Shown: positions 37,790 through 51,191, counted from the stretch's first letter. The stretch: DNA of 64,000 bases from Chrysopogon serrulatus (GCA_015844335.1 JADLZL010002437.1:124001-188000); one strand, 5' to 3'. Program-made: numbers and translations. Notes: generated by a model not told the origin, from the letters alone.

Positions 37790-39040
37790 TCTGATCAATC
37801 TCCTCAGAGGAGAAGCAGCAGTTTTTTTACCCTCCCTGTGGATTGGTTCTCATGTTACGTTTCGCTAGTCCATGTCTATTTTGTGTTTGAACCCACATAA
37901 AAAAATAGATCCAAATGAGACCTGTTTTTCTCCACTACCTGTAACCCTGTTTGTTTTGCTGGTAACTCTGATGACAATTGGATGGTTTCTGCTTGTGCAT
38001 CACAATTCACAACCCCTTTGTTCTGGAGAAACTGTCAGTGCAGCAAAGCTTTCGAATAATCCAGTAGTTTTTTCAGCTATTTCCGTGCTTAAAAGAGCGG
38101 AACTGTTGTCTGCACTGCAACTTGATGAGTTGTTGAATGTTGACTGTTGTTGGTCTATTACTTGTTTGGATTATTGATTGATGAAACAGGAGGGGCAAAG
38201 CCCCTACTGAAATTATATATATAATTAAAGAAAGCAGAAACCTCATGGAATCCAGACAATTCACAGTGAAAGGGAAGGACTAGTATTTGCTACTCGTTCT
38301 ATGGATAAACATTGCGAATTCACTATTCAGGCTTGGAATAGCTAAAACAGGGTGCAGCTGTAGGTTGCTGATTGTCCATAATAATATGCTCACCAGCCCA
38401 TCAGAATGATCACTTCCATGAAAAATGGAACTCGTCGGTTGGTGTATGCAATCTGAAGTCTGTACAGGAGATGCGACGCCTGCTGGATTCAGCTCGGCTG
38501 CTTGCAGTTGCAGACAAAACTGTCACCACAACGAACAAATCAATGATTTTTTTTTTTTTTTTTGGGTAGTACGTGATGTTCCAGATTCGTTTCTGTTTGG
38601 CTTGATTACTGGCACTGCACACAGAGGAGCGGCGGCGATGGGCGGTCTGTCTTCGTCGTACGAGGACGAGGGCATTGTACTCGTTCTCCAGGAGGAAAAT
38701 CACAATCACCATTCACCTGGAAGCTTTTGATTTGTCTTGTCCCCAGGAAACGGAAAGCAAAGTGGATGAAAGGATTAGGAGGCGAGGCAAACTTGCAGCT
38801 GCTGCTGCTCTTCTTTGTGTCGTGTGGGGTTAGCTGTCTGTTCTTCGTCACTGCTCACCCCTCACAAGATTCGATCTGTGAATGGCTGAATGCTGCTTTG
38901 CTTTGCTCAGGAGGCCATGCCTTTCCATGCTGCTAAGTACTCCGTGTGATGTGTCTCCCAGTAGTTGCCGCTGTCACTGTCAGTGCTGCGTCCAGCTACG
39001 GCTGATTGGCTGGTCATCAGTTGACAGTTAGCTTTATCTC
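37790..39040. other. Downstream flank, no gene seen
   Basis: A hairpin GGGGCAAAGCCCC with (AT)n after it (38192-38225) resembles a transposon end. A poly-T run lies at 38547-38563. No supported coding region. Confidence 0.5.
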
Positions 39041-39288
39041 TAGTAGTAGCTGCGCCTCGCATGATTGGTGGCTGCACAGACAGTTGCAACTACTCGTGTT
39101 CATCAGGGTTAATCAGACCAAGATTTCGAACGAATCCGACCGAGAGTCCCACAGACATGAAGGCAGAATTGTTCGGAGCCCGCCGGGCTCCGAACTGCAG
39201 AACTGGCAGGATACAGTACTCGGCAACCAAAATCTGGACGATGCAATCATGTAGCCCCTCTGTTTGAAATTCTACGTTTATACATTAG

Positions 39289-39321
<33 letters not shown>

Positions 39322-39834
39322 AGTCTGTTACATCTTCGAATTCTGTTACATCTTCGAATATCACGGCTCCATCTTTCTTTTTCTCTCTCTACGCCTTGTT
39401 TAGTTACATGCAAGTTTTTCCACTCTCTCTCCTCACATCAATTGTTTCCCCGCATATAAATAGTATTAAATATAAATAAAAAAAAAATAACTAATTACAC
39501 ACGGTTGGGTTGTAAATCCCGAGACGAATCTTTTGACGCCGGCCGATTTGGGCCACGATTGGACAATATTTACCACAAACAAACGAAGTGGTCCCGGACC
39601 CTGCGGGTGGCCTTCTAGTAGTAGCTGCGCCTCGCATGATTGGTGGCTGCACAAACAGTTGCAACCACGTGTAAATAGCATTAAATATAAATAAAAAAAT
39701 ACCTAATTACAGACATTAGGTTGTTAGCCCGCCGAGGCTCCGAACTTTTAACTGGCAGGATACAGTTCGGCAACCAAAATCTGGACGATGCAATATTTAG
39801 CCCCTCTGTTTGAAATTCTACGTTTATACATTAG

Positions 39835-39869
<35 letters not shown>

Positions 39870-39893
39870 AGTCTGTTACATCTTCGAATTCTG
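39040..39893. repeat. Tandem segmental duplication, offset about 574 bp
   Basis: Copy A (about 39040-39345) and copy B (about 39614-39893) share TAGTAGTAGCTGCGCCTCGC, GATTGGTGGCTGCAC, AACCAAAATCTGGACGATGC and CCCCTCTGTTTGAAATTCTA, and both end in a (CT)n microsatellite followed by AAGTCTGTTACATCTTCGAA. Copy B lacks part of the middle and instead holds a short piece of the Tourist-like element that lies between the copies. Confidence 0.85.
39393..39590. mobile_element. Tourist-like MITE, probably truncated at right
   Basis: Starts CCTTGTTTAGTTACATGCAA and carries the family core motifs (TTTTTCCACTCTCTCT, AATAACTAATTACAC, CCGAGACGAATCTTTT, GATTGGACAATATTTACCA). A clear right terminal repeat is not visible. 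Confidence 0.7.
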
Positions 39894-42071
39894 GCGTTTA
39901 TGAGAAAATCCATCTAAACAAGGCTCCCCTTAGTCTCTAGTAATGTGGGTGCAAGGTAGACATTACTGGGAAAAAAAAAAAAAATGGAACGAATCCGCCG
40001 TGTAGCAAGAAGCCAAGAACTGGCGCTTCTGCTCTGACGAAAATCGATCAGAAGACGAAGCAACGAGTCCACGAGATGCATGACGCTGCCGACGAGACCA
40101 CCAGAGGGTTAGCGACACGCTGGCACGACGGGCGCGTCGGTCTCGGGTCGCCGACGCGGACGCGGCACACGCCTCGAGACCAGACTGTGCAGGCCGGCGG
40201 TCGATGACATGGGAGGAGGAGCCGGAGATCGAGGAGGGAGAAAGGCCCAGGTGAGGTCGTGCGCGCGACGCGGGCGCTTTACCCATGTCGTGCGCTGCAT
40301 TAGTTGTTTTTCTTTCTCTTTTTCTCCACGACAGCACGTCTGGCCTGGCAGGCAGCTGATGCGCGCACGTCTCGCCCCTGCCTACTGCCCTGGATCACGA
40401 CGACCAGCGACGGCGAGGCATCTTTCGAAACGTAATCCGGGGTCGTCGTCACCATTGATTCAACTCCGTGAGTCGCTAGATTACAGAGGTTTAGGGCTAG
40501 TGGTCATTACTTTGACCATAATCCTCGAGATTATGCCCTCCCGGTCTGCTCTGGTCGACCTCTCAGACGACGATAATGAAATGAAATGAACCGGCAGCTG
40601 GCTGTGTGTCTGTGCGTGGAACGGTTGTATTGTGAGCTAGCTAGACCCATGTGCTGGCCCCATAATTCGCGTACAGTTCTTTACACGATCTGCTAAGGTA
40701 TTAGGTAGTACTACTCATTTCAATTCGTCCTGAGAGGGAGAGAAAAAGATCAGGAGGAGTAGCTGCCTAGAATTAATCATGGCTTAGTTTATTGTCACTT
40801 GCGCTAAGATCATGGAATGGATTGACCTTTCGGGTACCACCACATGGCAATGGCAATGATGAGCATAAACTGCTCATCACAGTTAGCAGCAGACCGAACC
40901 ACCGAAAAAACACACAGCCTAACATAACGGATCCTGATCCCGTCGCATGCGTGCGTGCCTCCTTGCGACGCCATGCTCTGTCTGGTGGTGATCACAATTC
41001 ACACCCTACCCGGCAGCCGATCACTGTGGTTATACGGCGTCGGCCGCCCCATAGCTCTGGCAGACAGCTCTGGGGTGACCATTCTGAAGTTTGCAGCTTG
41101 CAAACATATAATGGCGAACTCTGGTCGACGTCGTTTGTAACAAACTTACGGGTACAAACCCGCTCTCGAAAAAAGGAGGAACAGTTCCTGTCAGACGATT
41201 CCGCAAAAAAGAAAGATCTCACGATCGAAGAACTAGGAAGCTGACTCCATTTTTTAAAAAAAAAAAATACAGACAAAGGTGAAGTCAGCCCAACGCGTGT
41301 TTCTCGAGCCCCGTCGGCGTTTTAAGGCATCCATAGTATTCTGCCAATATACCATGCCCGAGTTCCTTCCGCGATAGACGGCGACGACGTCGCGCTCTTG
41401 CCTGTGTGGACCTGTGGTCGGGTCCACCATGGCGTATCAATGTCACGGTAGCAGGCATGAGCATGATATGATCAGTTGCATTACACCATCGAATGACCTT
41501 GTTTATATGCCTGGGGACGATACGGTGTATCGGCGGGGAGGGGGGCAACCACCATGCACTCTCACGATCCCATCCAAGACCCACGTAAATTCCGAGCAAA
41601 CCAACACGTGATGGAGCTGATCTGTGTGAGGATTCGTCGCGGCAGACGGAAGAGGCCAACGCCCAAATCCAAATTGCAGCGTGGAGGCCGCAGGATGATG
41701 ATGCAGTGCAGTGCAGTGCAGGTGAAGACGAGACGACGACAGGTGGACAAGAGGACAGGGCAGACCAGTTGTTGGCGTCCCGTCCGTCGGCTGATCAATC
41801 TGATGCCGCCAGGATCCGAGGCTGAAACCGGGGTCGAGGTCGACTCATCAACTCATCCATTGTCCCTACGCAAATGCGATCCACGCAACCAGCCGATATA
41901 CTCCTACACAAGGTACCCAAATTGGACTGCTGCTCCCCCACGAAGCACTTACGTGCTTCCACACGCCAAGGCCCACGCCACACGGTTTCCTATTTCTCTC
42001 CGTGAGTTTGACAATCACAGTTGTCGCCATCCTTCTCCAAAGCTTTTTTTCCCTTCCATGGAAGAAGAATT
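39894..42071. other. Intergenic, no supported gene
   Basis: Short open frames on both strands without domains. A (GCAGT)n-like tract is at 41704-41720. Confidence 0.5.
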
Positions 42072-43090
42072 TTATTGTAGACAAGCAGACACAGAAGAAT
42101 GCAATTAATTCGATCAAACTAGCTCAACTTTGACTAAGTCCACAATAAATAATGGTAGCATTCATATCTCAAAAAAAGTTATTATAAAAATATATTCTAC
42201 AACTAATCTAATTAATACTTTTTTATACAATTAATGTTACTATTTTTTATTATAAATTTGATTTGAGTATTATTGTAGACAAACACACCTACGTACCACA
42301 CAAAAATGTATTTATAGGATCCGTGCCAGTGAAACTACCTCATCTTTGACCAAATTTACAGTAAATGGTATTAACATACATTCATGTATTCAAATAAATC
42401 TATTACAAAAATATATTTTATAGTCCATCTAATGATACTTATTCTACATTATTATTGTTAGTATTTTTAATATAAATTTGACTATTATTACAGACAAATA
42501 GACCTGTGTACCACACAAGAATGCAATTATGGGTCAAACTAGATCAACTTTAATCAAGTTAAAGTAAATAGCATTAGCATTTATATCTTCAAATAAATTT
42601 ATTATAAATATATATTTTATAATTAATCTAATGATGCTTATTATATACTATTAGTATTTTTATAAATTTGACTATTATTACAGACAAATAGGCCCATATA
42701 CCAAACAAGAATGCAGTTATGGGTCAAACTAGCTAAACTTTAACTAAGTTTATAGTAAATAGAATTACCATTTATATCTCCAAATAAAATTTATTATAAA
42801 AAATATATTTTATAATTAATATAATAGTGCTTATTCTATATCCTTACTGTTAGTATTTTTGTATAAATTTGACTATTATTACAGACAAATAGGCCCACGT
42901 ACCACATAAGAATGCAATTATGGGTCAAACTAACTCAACTTTGACCAGGTTTACAGTAAAATAGGATTACCATTTATATCTCTAAATAAATTTATTATAA
43001 AATATATTTATAACCAATCTAATGATTCTTATTTTATATCATTAATGTTAGTAATTTTTTATATGAATTTAGTCAAAGTTCAAACTATTT
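42072..43090. repeat. Tandem array of about five MITE-like units, about 200 bp each
   Basis: A block beginning near [T]ATTATT.[CT]AGACAAA and containing AATGCAATTATGGGTCAAAC, CTCAACTTTGAC..AGTT, ATTTATATCTCCAAATAAA, AATATATTTTATAA and CTTATTCTA..TATTA.TGTTAGTA recurs head to tail, with units starting near 42072, 42270, 42485, 42675 and 42876. The internal motifs are those of Stowaway-like MITEs, but no CTCCCTCC-type ends separate the units. The array finishes with TTTAGTCAAAGTTCAAACTA near 43070-43090. Confidence 0.8.
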
Positions 43091-44100
43091 GAGATTATAC
43101 ATATCTTTATTATAGATAGATATTGCTAGCCAAACTGTGATCAGAGGCAGTGTGGATGTCCTCATGGATTTTTATATTGATAATATGATAGGAAGAAGTA
43201 GTAGCTCAAAAGAATTTCCATTGATTTTTCCCTCTCTTCAAAGAATGTCGTGCTTCTACGAGGAATGTATACAATACTATAATGCACTAACCAAAGTACC
43301 AATGGAGCTTTTAAATATCCTGAATTAAGATTTTTGTGATATACAAAATAATTTATATCTGATTTAAGAACATATACCTTCTTAGACATTGCTAGTAAAA
43401 TTGATACTGGATACTGTATCCTGGCAAATTTTATTTACATTAGGAGGAAGCTAGGGAAGTCGTAGTAGCCTCAAAGGAAGTTTTCAAGAGAAATGTATTA
43501 AACCATGAGATCTAAAGAAAAAAATGTTATATTTATAAACTTCGTATAAAGGTAAAAAACAGACCTTTGCTACTCTTTACAACGACTAATTGGAATTGCA
43601 TATTCTTTTAAGTTAAAAATTGATGAAAAATCAACCATAAAAGATGATCTAATCGTAGTTTCGGGAGGCCTTACTTTGGGCCTCCCCAAACCGTTAAAGC
43701 AAACACTTTTTTCCGACATCACGATGCTCCCCCTTATCTTTTGGTACATAGGTAGCCCTTTTTATAAGGGAGAAAAAGAAATACAGATAATAAGTACATG
43801 ACGGAATGATAGCCAACATATAACTCGTTTGGATTTGGATTTCCTGGCACATACTAACTAATTTCATCTTTAAGATTAAGAAAAAGACACTAAAAATCAT
43901 TGGAATGCAGGAATTTCACATGAATCGTACATAAATTTCATAGGAATCAGTTTATTTTCACGGAAAAAATAAAAATTCTCGCAATTGAAAGGGCTTAGCT
44001 TGAGAATTTTATTTATTTTATAACTTTATTTTTTTATATAATAATAGGCCGAAGCCGAACGGCAACGACCAATGATTACTCTCATCGAGTCATTGGCTGG
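43091..44100. other. AT-rich upstream flank of the peroxidase gene
   Basis: No coding region recognised. The last 150 bp give way to the peroxidase promoter. Confidence 0.5.
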
Positions 44101-44104
44101 TTGC

Positions 44105-44111
44105 TATAAAA
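44105..44111 (+). promoter_or_regulatory. TATA box of the peroxidase gene
   Basis: GCTATAAAAATCC is placed about 195 bp upstream of the chosen start codon at 44300, with a C-rich leader following. Confidence 0.75.
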
Positions 44112-44299
44112 ATCCTTCGCTTTGCATTCCATTCACCACCGCCCCCGGCATCCCCGCTCCCCGCGACCATAGCCGTTCGGCTCCACCACTTCGCGCAGCT
44201 CCACCGCCGCCGCCGCCGCTCCGGCCATCTAGCAGGCCTCCACCGCGCCCAGCCAGCCAGGCCCCGACAGGCAAGGCGGGGCCGGGCGGCCAGCCAGCC

Positions 44300-47136
44300 A
44301 TGGCGGAGAAGCGACGAAGAGGCGGCGCGTCGTCCTTGCTGGTGACGCTGGCGGCGGCGTTCTTGACGATGGCCGCAATGCCGGTGGCGCTCGCCGCCGC
44401 GCTGTCGCCGGACTACTACAAGGACAGCTGCCCGGACCTGGAGTCAATCGTGCGGTACGAGGTGACGAGGAAGAAGAACGAGACGGTGGTCACCATCCCG
44501 GCGACGCTCCGCCTCATCTTCCACGACTGCATGGTCGGGGTGAGTAGTTCGCACACAGGAGCGAATCCTCCTCTTCCTTTGCTTTCACCGCACATCATCC
44601 ATGGTTCACGCGTGCTGCCCCTCCCCATCCCTGCTTGCTCCGAGATGCGCAATAGGGAGACTGCACATGGCTGGAGTTACTACTAATCTACTAGTACTGC
44701 ATTTGATTTTTAATCTCTGATTTTGTTTTTGGCTGGTGGTCTGATTCGTGGGTGCTTGACAATTGACAGCAGAGTTTAGTTCCCACTCTGTCTCACCCTC
44801 CTCTCTCAACTTGCTCTGGAATCAGAATCAGGGTCATCTCCTTTCTTTCTCCTCTCTGTTCTGTTCAGTCCAAGAAGCCGTCTTTCTTTGGTTGGAATGG
44901 AACCACAAAGTTGCAAGTTGCGCACTGCTTTTCCAGTCAGATAACATGGGCTGTCTGCCTGCCTCAGTGCCTCCCTCCCTACTCACATCGTGCTCCCCAG
45001 TTCGTCCTTCCTTTCATTGGCTCATGGCAAGCCCTTGCCCTGTGCAGCAGGGACGCTGTGCAGCTGCTCGCTCTTCTGATGAATCGTGCTGAAAAGGAAA
45101 AAGAAATGGGTGCCTTGAGATGTTGCCAATAGAAAACCGGGGATTCGTTTTGGCCAAAAGCTACTGTACGGGCCATGCTGCTCCTGCTGCTGGATGGATG
45201 GATTGTTTAGCTGGCCCGTGGCCGGCGAAGGGAGAGAGAGGGGGGAGGGGAACAACTCGAGAGCCCCGCGTGGTCGTCGGTTGCGCATGTGACGATGCGG
45301 CTTTTCATCCGCCCTTCCGGATTATCAAAACGCCAGCCGTGTCGGAGGCAGCGGAAGCGGCAGCGGCAGCGGCGTCGCGTCTCGTCAGAAATCACAGAGC
45401 CCCGACCGAATCCCGAGCGCGTCGACCTGCCGAAAATGAGGACGGCCAACTCATCGGTTTCTGTTCCTGTCTGGGTTCTGATGAAAATCCAAGTTTTTTT
45501 TTTTTTTTTGGAGAATTCAATTCTTCATTTTCAGTTCAGGCGTACTCGTAGCTAGCTGGCTGCTTTGGAAACGATTTCAATCATGTTTCACCAGCTCACT
45601 TGCCGCTCGCTGGTTTGGTTTCGGTTTTTGGAAGGATTCATAGACTACCTTCCTGCTGCAGCTCAACAGCTGGTTCCATCCCAATGATGTTGCCAAGAAT
45701 ATGACGAAGATGCTGCCTATGGATGGGCTCTCTGTCTCTGGCTCTGCTAGTGTTGTTTAGTGGCATCCTGGCAAGCGAGCAGCTGGCATCTTATTCCAGT
45801 CTTTTTTTCTCTGTCTTTTCTTTTCTAGTTTCTTTTTATGAATTTTCTTTTCTGGGTTGACCTAACACATCGGGTGCCGCGTGAGCTCACGTCGTCGAGC
45901 ACCAGTTGTATAGGACCCCACGCTTACCGATATAACCAGGCGTATTTCAAATTCAGGTTTTTAAAATTTCTTTATAGGAGCAAAATACATTTTCCGGTCA
46001 CCAATGTACATGAATTGAGAACACAATTTCAAAATTCTTGCCGAAGAAAGCCAAATGATTATCTTAAGTTAAATTTTTAAACTTTTATATCTAGAAAAGT
46101 TATTAAAATTTATGATAGGGGTATGTTCTATATTTTCCTATGAGTTATTACATTAAAACTAAAAGTAAAAAATAAAAAAATCAAAAATGATGTGATGAGT
46201 AACCTGGCATGGCGTTCTCACCTCAATCACACAGGGTTGCGACGCCACCGTCCTGATCGCGTCCAAGAACAACGACGCCGAGAAGGACGCGCCGGACAAC
46301 CAGTCGCTCGCCGGCGACGGCTTCGACACCATCAACCGGGCCAAGGCTGCCGTCGAGAAGAAGTGCCCCGGCGTCGTGTCCTGCGCCGACATCATCGCGC
46401 TCGCCACCAGAGACGTCGTCTACCTGGTAACCACCACCACCACCATCACCACCTTCATCTCTCCGTCGTCCTCGATCGGCTTCGTTCCGAGCTCCGATGA
46501 AATCAGCCCCGGCGCTCGATCAATTTGATGATGTGCTGGTGGCATGAATGCAGGCGGATGGCCCCTTACTGGCGCGTGGAGCTCGGCCGTCTCGACGGGC
46601 TCTCATCCAGGGCCAGCGACGTCAAGGGGAAGCTGCCGGACCCGGACATGCACGTCAAGGACCTCGCCGGGGTGTTCCAGCGGAACGGCTTCTCCACGGA
46701 GGACATGGTGGCGCTCTCCGGCGCGCACACCGTCGGCTTCTCGCACTGCTCCCGCTTCCTCAACAGGCTCTACAACTACGGCGGCAGCAAAGGGCGGACG
46801 GACCCGTCCATGAACCCCGTCTACGCGGACCAGCTCAAGCAGGCGTGCCCTGCCAATGTCGGCCCCACCATCGCCGTCAACATGGACCCGTACAGCCCCG
46901 TCCAATTCGACAACACCTACTTCACCAACCTCCAGAAAGGGATCGGCCTCTTCACCTCCGACCAGGTGCTCAACTCCGATGAGACGACGAAGCCCATCGT
47001 CGACAGGTTCGCCGCCAACCAGAAGGAGTTCTTTGACGCCTTCGTCGACGCCATGCTCAAGCTGGGGAGGTTAGGGGTGAAGACAGGGAAGGATGGAAAT
47101 ATCAGAAGAGACTGCACGGCCTTCAACAATTATTAG
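44300..47136 (+). CDS. Class III secretory peroxidase, frameshifted at exon 3 start
   Basis: Heme peroxidases of this class are secreted to the wall or vacuole and oxidise phenolics with hydrogen peroxide (lignification, defence). Exons: 44300-44539, 46235-46426, 46554-47136, with phase-0 GT-AG introns. About 337 residues. Seen: signal peptide (1 to about 33), distal heme site TLRLIFHDCMVGGCDATVL with catalytic R and H, VSCADIIALATRDVV, proximal heme-ligand motif DMVALSGAHTVGFSHC, and conserved cysteines through RRDCTAFNNY. Exon 3 begins GCGGATGGCCCCTTAC. In phase it should read ADGPYWRVELGRLDG, but one extra base in CCCCTT (46562-46567) puts the rest in another frame, which stays open to the stop at 47134. 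The first exon is also open upstream to 44072, but the TATA box at 44105 argues for the ATG at 44300, immediately before the signal peptide. Confidence 0.92.
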
Positions 47137-49191
47137 AGGCTGGGCCTGAAAATGCAGCAGCGCTTGTAATTCAGATTATCAATGCTGTTTTGGAGTTGAT
47201 CGAGATGCGTATACTGAGATTGATTCTTTTTTTCTTTCTTCCTTTTTTGCATACAGTTGCCAAAGTTTGAAGGTGTTGTTTATTTATTTATTTCTTTGTT
47301 TCTTTTCTTTTCTTTTCTTGTTTATTAATAACCTTTTTAGTATTTTTTTTTTGGGGGTCCTTTTTTGTACAGACTGAAGAGTGTAATACCATGAACAACT
47401 TGAGGATTTTTAATTGAAAAGGTTAATCTGGCGATAATATAGGGTTAATAAAGAAAAGTATATTTTGGCTTGGGTTCGGTTTTGCACAAGTGCAATGATG
47501 CTGTTACATGATTTATTTTTATTTTTATTTTCTTCTGAAATAATGATCATCGGCAGAAAAAGGTCAATAAAAAGTGGGATTCAAAAAGAAAAGTGGATGT
47601 TGATTAATTGATCGGCCAATAAAAAGTGCAATGATGCTGTTACATGATTAGTTTGAGGAGCAGAAGCCTGAGATTGCTCACCATCTTAATAAGCTGTTGC
47701 CTTCGCTTCCTGATTGATGATTCCATGCTGTCAAGGTATAGTAACCTTAAACTGCACCCAGCAGAACTGATTCTCCAAGAGCCTACAGAAACAACTGGGT
47801 CATCAACTAACCCGTCATCTGATTATAAACTGCAACCCAGCAGAACTGATTCTCCAAGAGCCTGAAGAAACAACTGGTTCATCGATTAACCAGCCATCGT
47901 TATTTCTGCATGCGTGTCGCCACTTATCCAAAATATCAGGTGAGCCGTGCACTAAGCATTACTTTTAAGTGGACAGTACTTCACTACTGGTTCTCTTCTC
48001 CCTCTCTGATTTACCCTTTTCAAACATAATGCTGGATGTGGATTTATCAAATTAACTGACAAGTAATAGCATCCTTTAAAACCACCAAGGTCATATGCAG
48101 GGAAAAGAACTACACCAAAAACACAAACAGAATACTGCTTCCTAACTCTGCATATACTTTCTTTTCAATGGTCACTGGGAGGGAAAGAATCCCCCAACTA
48201 ATTCATTCACAGGAGTTTCTTGAAAGCCCATGAAAATACATGAGTTTCAGTCTTTCATCAGACAAAAGAAACACGACAAACAAAAGATCTCAGGAACTTC
48301 TACATTGGGGAAAACACTGAACACAAGTTCATACCTGACTTGGAACTTCTACATTGCAAGGGAAAACACTGAACACTACTCCCATACCTGACTGAATAAC
48401 ATGGGAGTCAGTTCTTTGGAGTTCAACCTTCAGTAAGATCTTTATATTCTTTCTGTCCTTTTTAATTTCTTGAATTCAGTTGCTTGGACACATCTTTTTT
48501 TCTTCTATTATTAATACATATTAACCAGTAGGGTACTCCTGTTTCCTAAAAAAAAACCTTCAGTAAGATATAAGGATACAGGAGAAGGTAAAAGATAAGA
48601 AGAGAAATTGAGATGACTATGCGCCTAACCTAGGTATGACACATCATTAAGTGGGCTCGTGTGGATGATCCTGAGCACTGTGATTGGCTGGATGAAATAG
48701 GCCGGACACAGGTCGCGTGAATAGCATTGTTCAAGATAAACTCAAGTGCTCACCAATTATTATCTCCAATAAAAGGCACATCATAAACTACTTTCAATTA
48801 ACATGGCATTTGAACACAAGCCTCTTCAGAAATATGCATTGCATGAACCTACTTTTCACTCAGTGAGTTCAGCTGTGATACACTCATATTAGTAGAACAA
48901 AACATTTTGAATGTAAGTCTATAAATGCATGTCATTCATAAGATGTATAGCAATGTACAAAATTACACCTCCAGTTAAATAAGTACATGGAATTGTCCAT
49001 GTCACTCCTAACAGTAGGGCAGCACAAAAAGAATATTTTGCACGTTATCATTATCTATTCTGTATCATAATATGTTTTTTTTTTTTCCCACAATTAGCTT
49101 GATCTCATTTAAAAGAATTACACTCAGCAATCAGCTTGAGCTTCTACATATCACTAAAAGAATACAAAAAAATAGAATAGCAAGAGTTCAT
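47137..49191. other. Intergenic with small tandem duplications
   Basis: Includes the peroxidase 3' region and the PTF2 3' region. A 78-bp unit is duplicated at 47749-47826 and 47827-47904 (CAGCAGAACTGATTCTCCAA in both). A segment GTGCAATGATGCTGTTACAT is present near 47489 and 47627. A unit of about 50 bp is duplicated at 48293-48341 and 48342-48393. No supported gene. Confidence 0.7.
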
Positions 49192-50946
49192 TCAGAATGA
49201 TTGGGATAATATATTGAAGAGACGAGACACGGCATTGCCTTTTTTCAATTTCCCCTCACTTACTGCACTGAATACATGCAACTCCAACAATCTTCTGTAC
49301 TGTCCTTGTTCAATCTCAGCTTCATTTGCACCATGCAGTAGCAGGAGCTCAATAATGCAATCTTCCCAATCAATACCGTCACAGGAACCTCTTCTTCGTC
49401 TCTTTTTCCTGGCATCTGGACTATCTGCCATATTGTCACTGAGAAGGATATGATCAATATCATCCATCTTCTTTCCCCCTCGATTCTTCCTGGTCAGTTT
49501 TTGCGGGGGAGAGATATATTCGTGTCTTACATCTTCTGAATTATTTGCTTTTGCAGCAGGAGCCTTCTTAATTGCATCAATTCGCTGCTTGGCAGCTTCA
49601 ATACGTACTCTCCTCTCCTTCTGCAACTCCATACCAGCAGTAAATGATGGTGGAGGTGCGTCATAGCCAACTTCAATATCCACAACATCCTCAAGCAGCA
49701 TGTCCCTATTCCAACCATTATTCACTGCGTCCATACATGGCTCCAGCTCCAGTCCTCCTTTCAATCGCTTCCTCCTGTCAGCACCTTTACCAACCTTCCC
49801 AAGTTTCTGTAGCTGGGCAAGCCTATTTAGGACATTTTGGTAAGCATCTGATAGGCCCCTTCTCTGAGACATCCTGGTTTTCAAATTCTTTCTCCTCTGG
49901 CTCAAGATTATCGAAATCAAATTCGTCAGCACAGACAGGAGTAATCTGAAGGTATTTGGACTCATCGTCATCAACTTTAGAGTACGCCTGCACAATGGCC
50001 GCAATGTTGGGAGCGAAGCTCGCAAGAAACTCTTCAGAAGGGTCTGACTGTGACCGCATCTCCATGAGCCGGAGCAGGACCGGAGCGTTGAGGAGCAGGT
50101 TCTTGGCATTGACATCGGCGCCCCATGGAAGCAGGTGGCGCGCGACATGCACCAGCGCGTCGACGAGCTCCTTGTATCGGCGGAGGCTGGTCCTCAATCC
50201 GGCCGAGATGTCCCGGGCAATGTCCTCCAAAGTGATAGAAGTGACCCCATTCACCTCCGCAGAGAAGGCGAGCAGCGCCGCGACGAGGGGGAGTGGGAAC
50301 CGGCCGGTGGTGAGCGACCACTTGGAGGCGCAGCGTAAGAGGAACCGGGCCTGGGCGAGAATCGCGTCCGTCTTGTAGTCCCCGACGGCGCTGAGTGAGG
50401 GCGAGAGGTGCACAGCGCGATCGAGTGCGGCGGCGTAGTCGAAGCAGGGGCGGGGAGGGAGGGATAGCTGGGCGGCGACGCGGGAGACGAGGTCGCCGAG
50501 GGCGGGCGCGGAGCAGAAGGCGGCCTCCGCGGCCTCGGCGAGGGAGAGCGGGATGCGGTGGGAGCGCGCGACGAGGAGGGCGCAGGCGGCGGCGAGGGCG
50601 GGGAGGAAGGCGCTGCCCGGGGTGGCGAGCGCGCCGTCGGTGGCGGACTTGGCCATGCGGAGCGCCTCCTCGGCGCGGGCCGGCGACAGGCCGAGGCGGG
50701 TGGCCATGGAGGTGATGCCCGCGGAGGCGAAGGCGAGCTTCTGGTCGCGGTAGGCGGAGTCGGAGCTGTTGCGGACGAGGGAGGAGACGCGGAGATCGAG
50801 GCCCCCGAGTCGTTGAAGGTGGACTGGTGGACGAACTCCGCGCCGCCGGCGTCCTGGATGACGCCGCAGGAGGTGCAGACGTGCGCGCCCGAGTCCGGAT
50901 CCGCCTCCACCGCGCCCTCGCCGCACGACAGGCACGTGGAGCCCAT
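49192..50946 (-). CDS. Plant-specific TFIIB-related factor (PTF2-like), single exon with two frameshifts
   Basis: Proteins of the TFIIB/BRF family help recruit RNA polymerase. The plant-specific PTF2 branch is linked to reproductive growth in Arabidopsis. Seen from the N terminus: zinc ribbon C5-x2-C8 ... C24-x2-C27 (MGSTCLSCGEGAVEADPDSG, then AHVCTSCGVIQDAG), then two cyclin-like helical repeats (for example AYRDQKLAFASAGITSMATR, ITLEDIARDISAGLRTSLRR), then an acidic linker and a basic C-terminal part (KKRRRRGSCDGIDWEDCIIE). About 584 residues when joined. Two homopolymer changes break the frame: a G run one short (plus-strand C 50802-50806) after FVHQSTFNDSG, and a G run one long (49856-49859) after QDVSEKG. 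The frame is conserved on either side of each, so errors are likelier than decay. The PTF2 assignment is by overall layout and memory of the family. Confidence 0.75.
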
Positions 50947-50979
50947 CGGCGGGGAGCCGGCGGCTGGAGCACGCGCAGC

Positions 50980-51012
50980 GGTGGCGGTGGCGGTGGCGGT
51001 GGCGGTGGCGGC
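50980..51012. repeat. (GGTGGC)n repeat in the PTF2 leader
   Basis: Five and a half GGTGGC units lie just upstream of the start codon at 50946, inside the likely 5' untranslated region. Confidence 0.9.
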
Positions 51013-51191
51013 AGCTTGCGGCGGAAGGAACGGGGTGGGGAACTGGGGATTCGATTCGATTCGAAGAAGCAGCGGCGATCTATTCCCAATTTATGTGCCT
51101 ATTAGTATATGGGCCGTATCGACCGACCTACGACAGCGTACGTTACAATACAGCCCATGGGGGGGACGGATTATATTTTTCGCGAACATAT

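Noticed and set aside
44072..44299. Upstream in-frame start for the peroxidase
   Set aside because: A TATA box at 44105 lies inside this extension, and the signal peptide begins at 44300.
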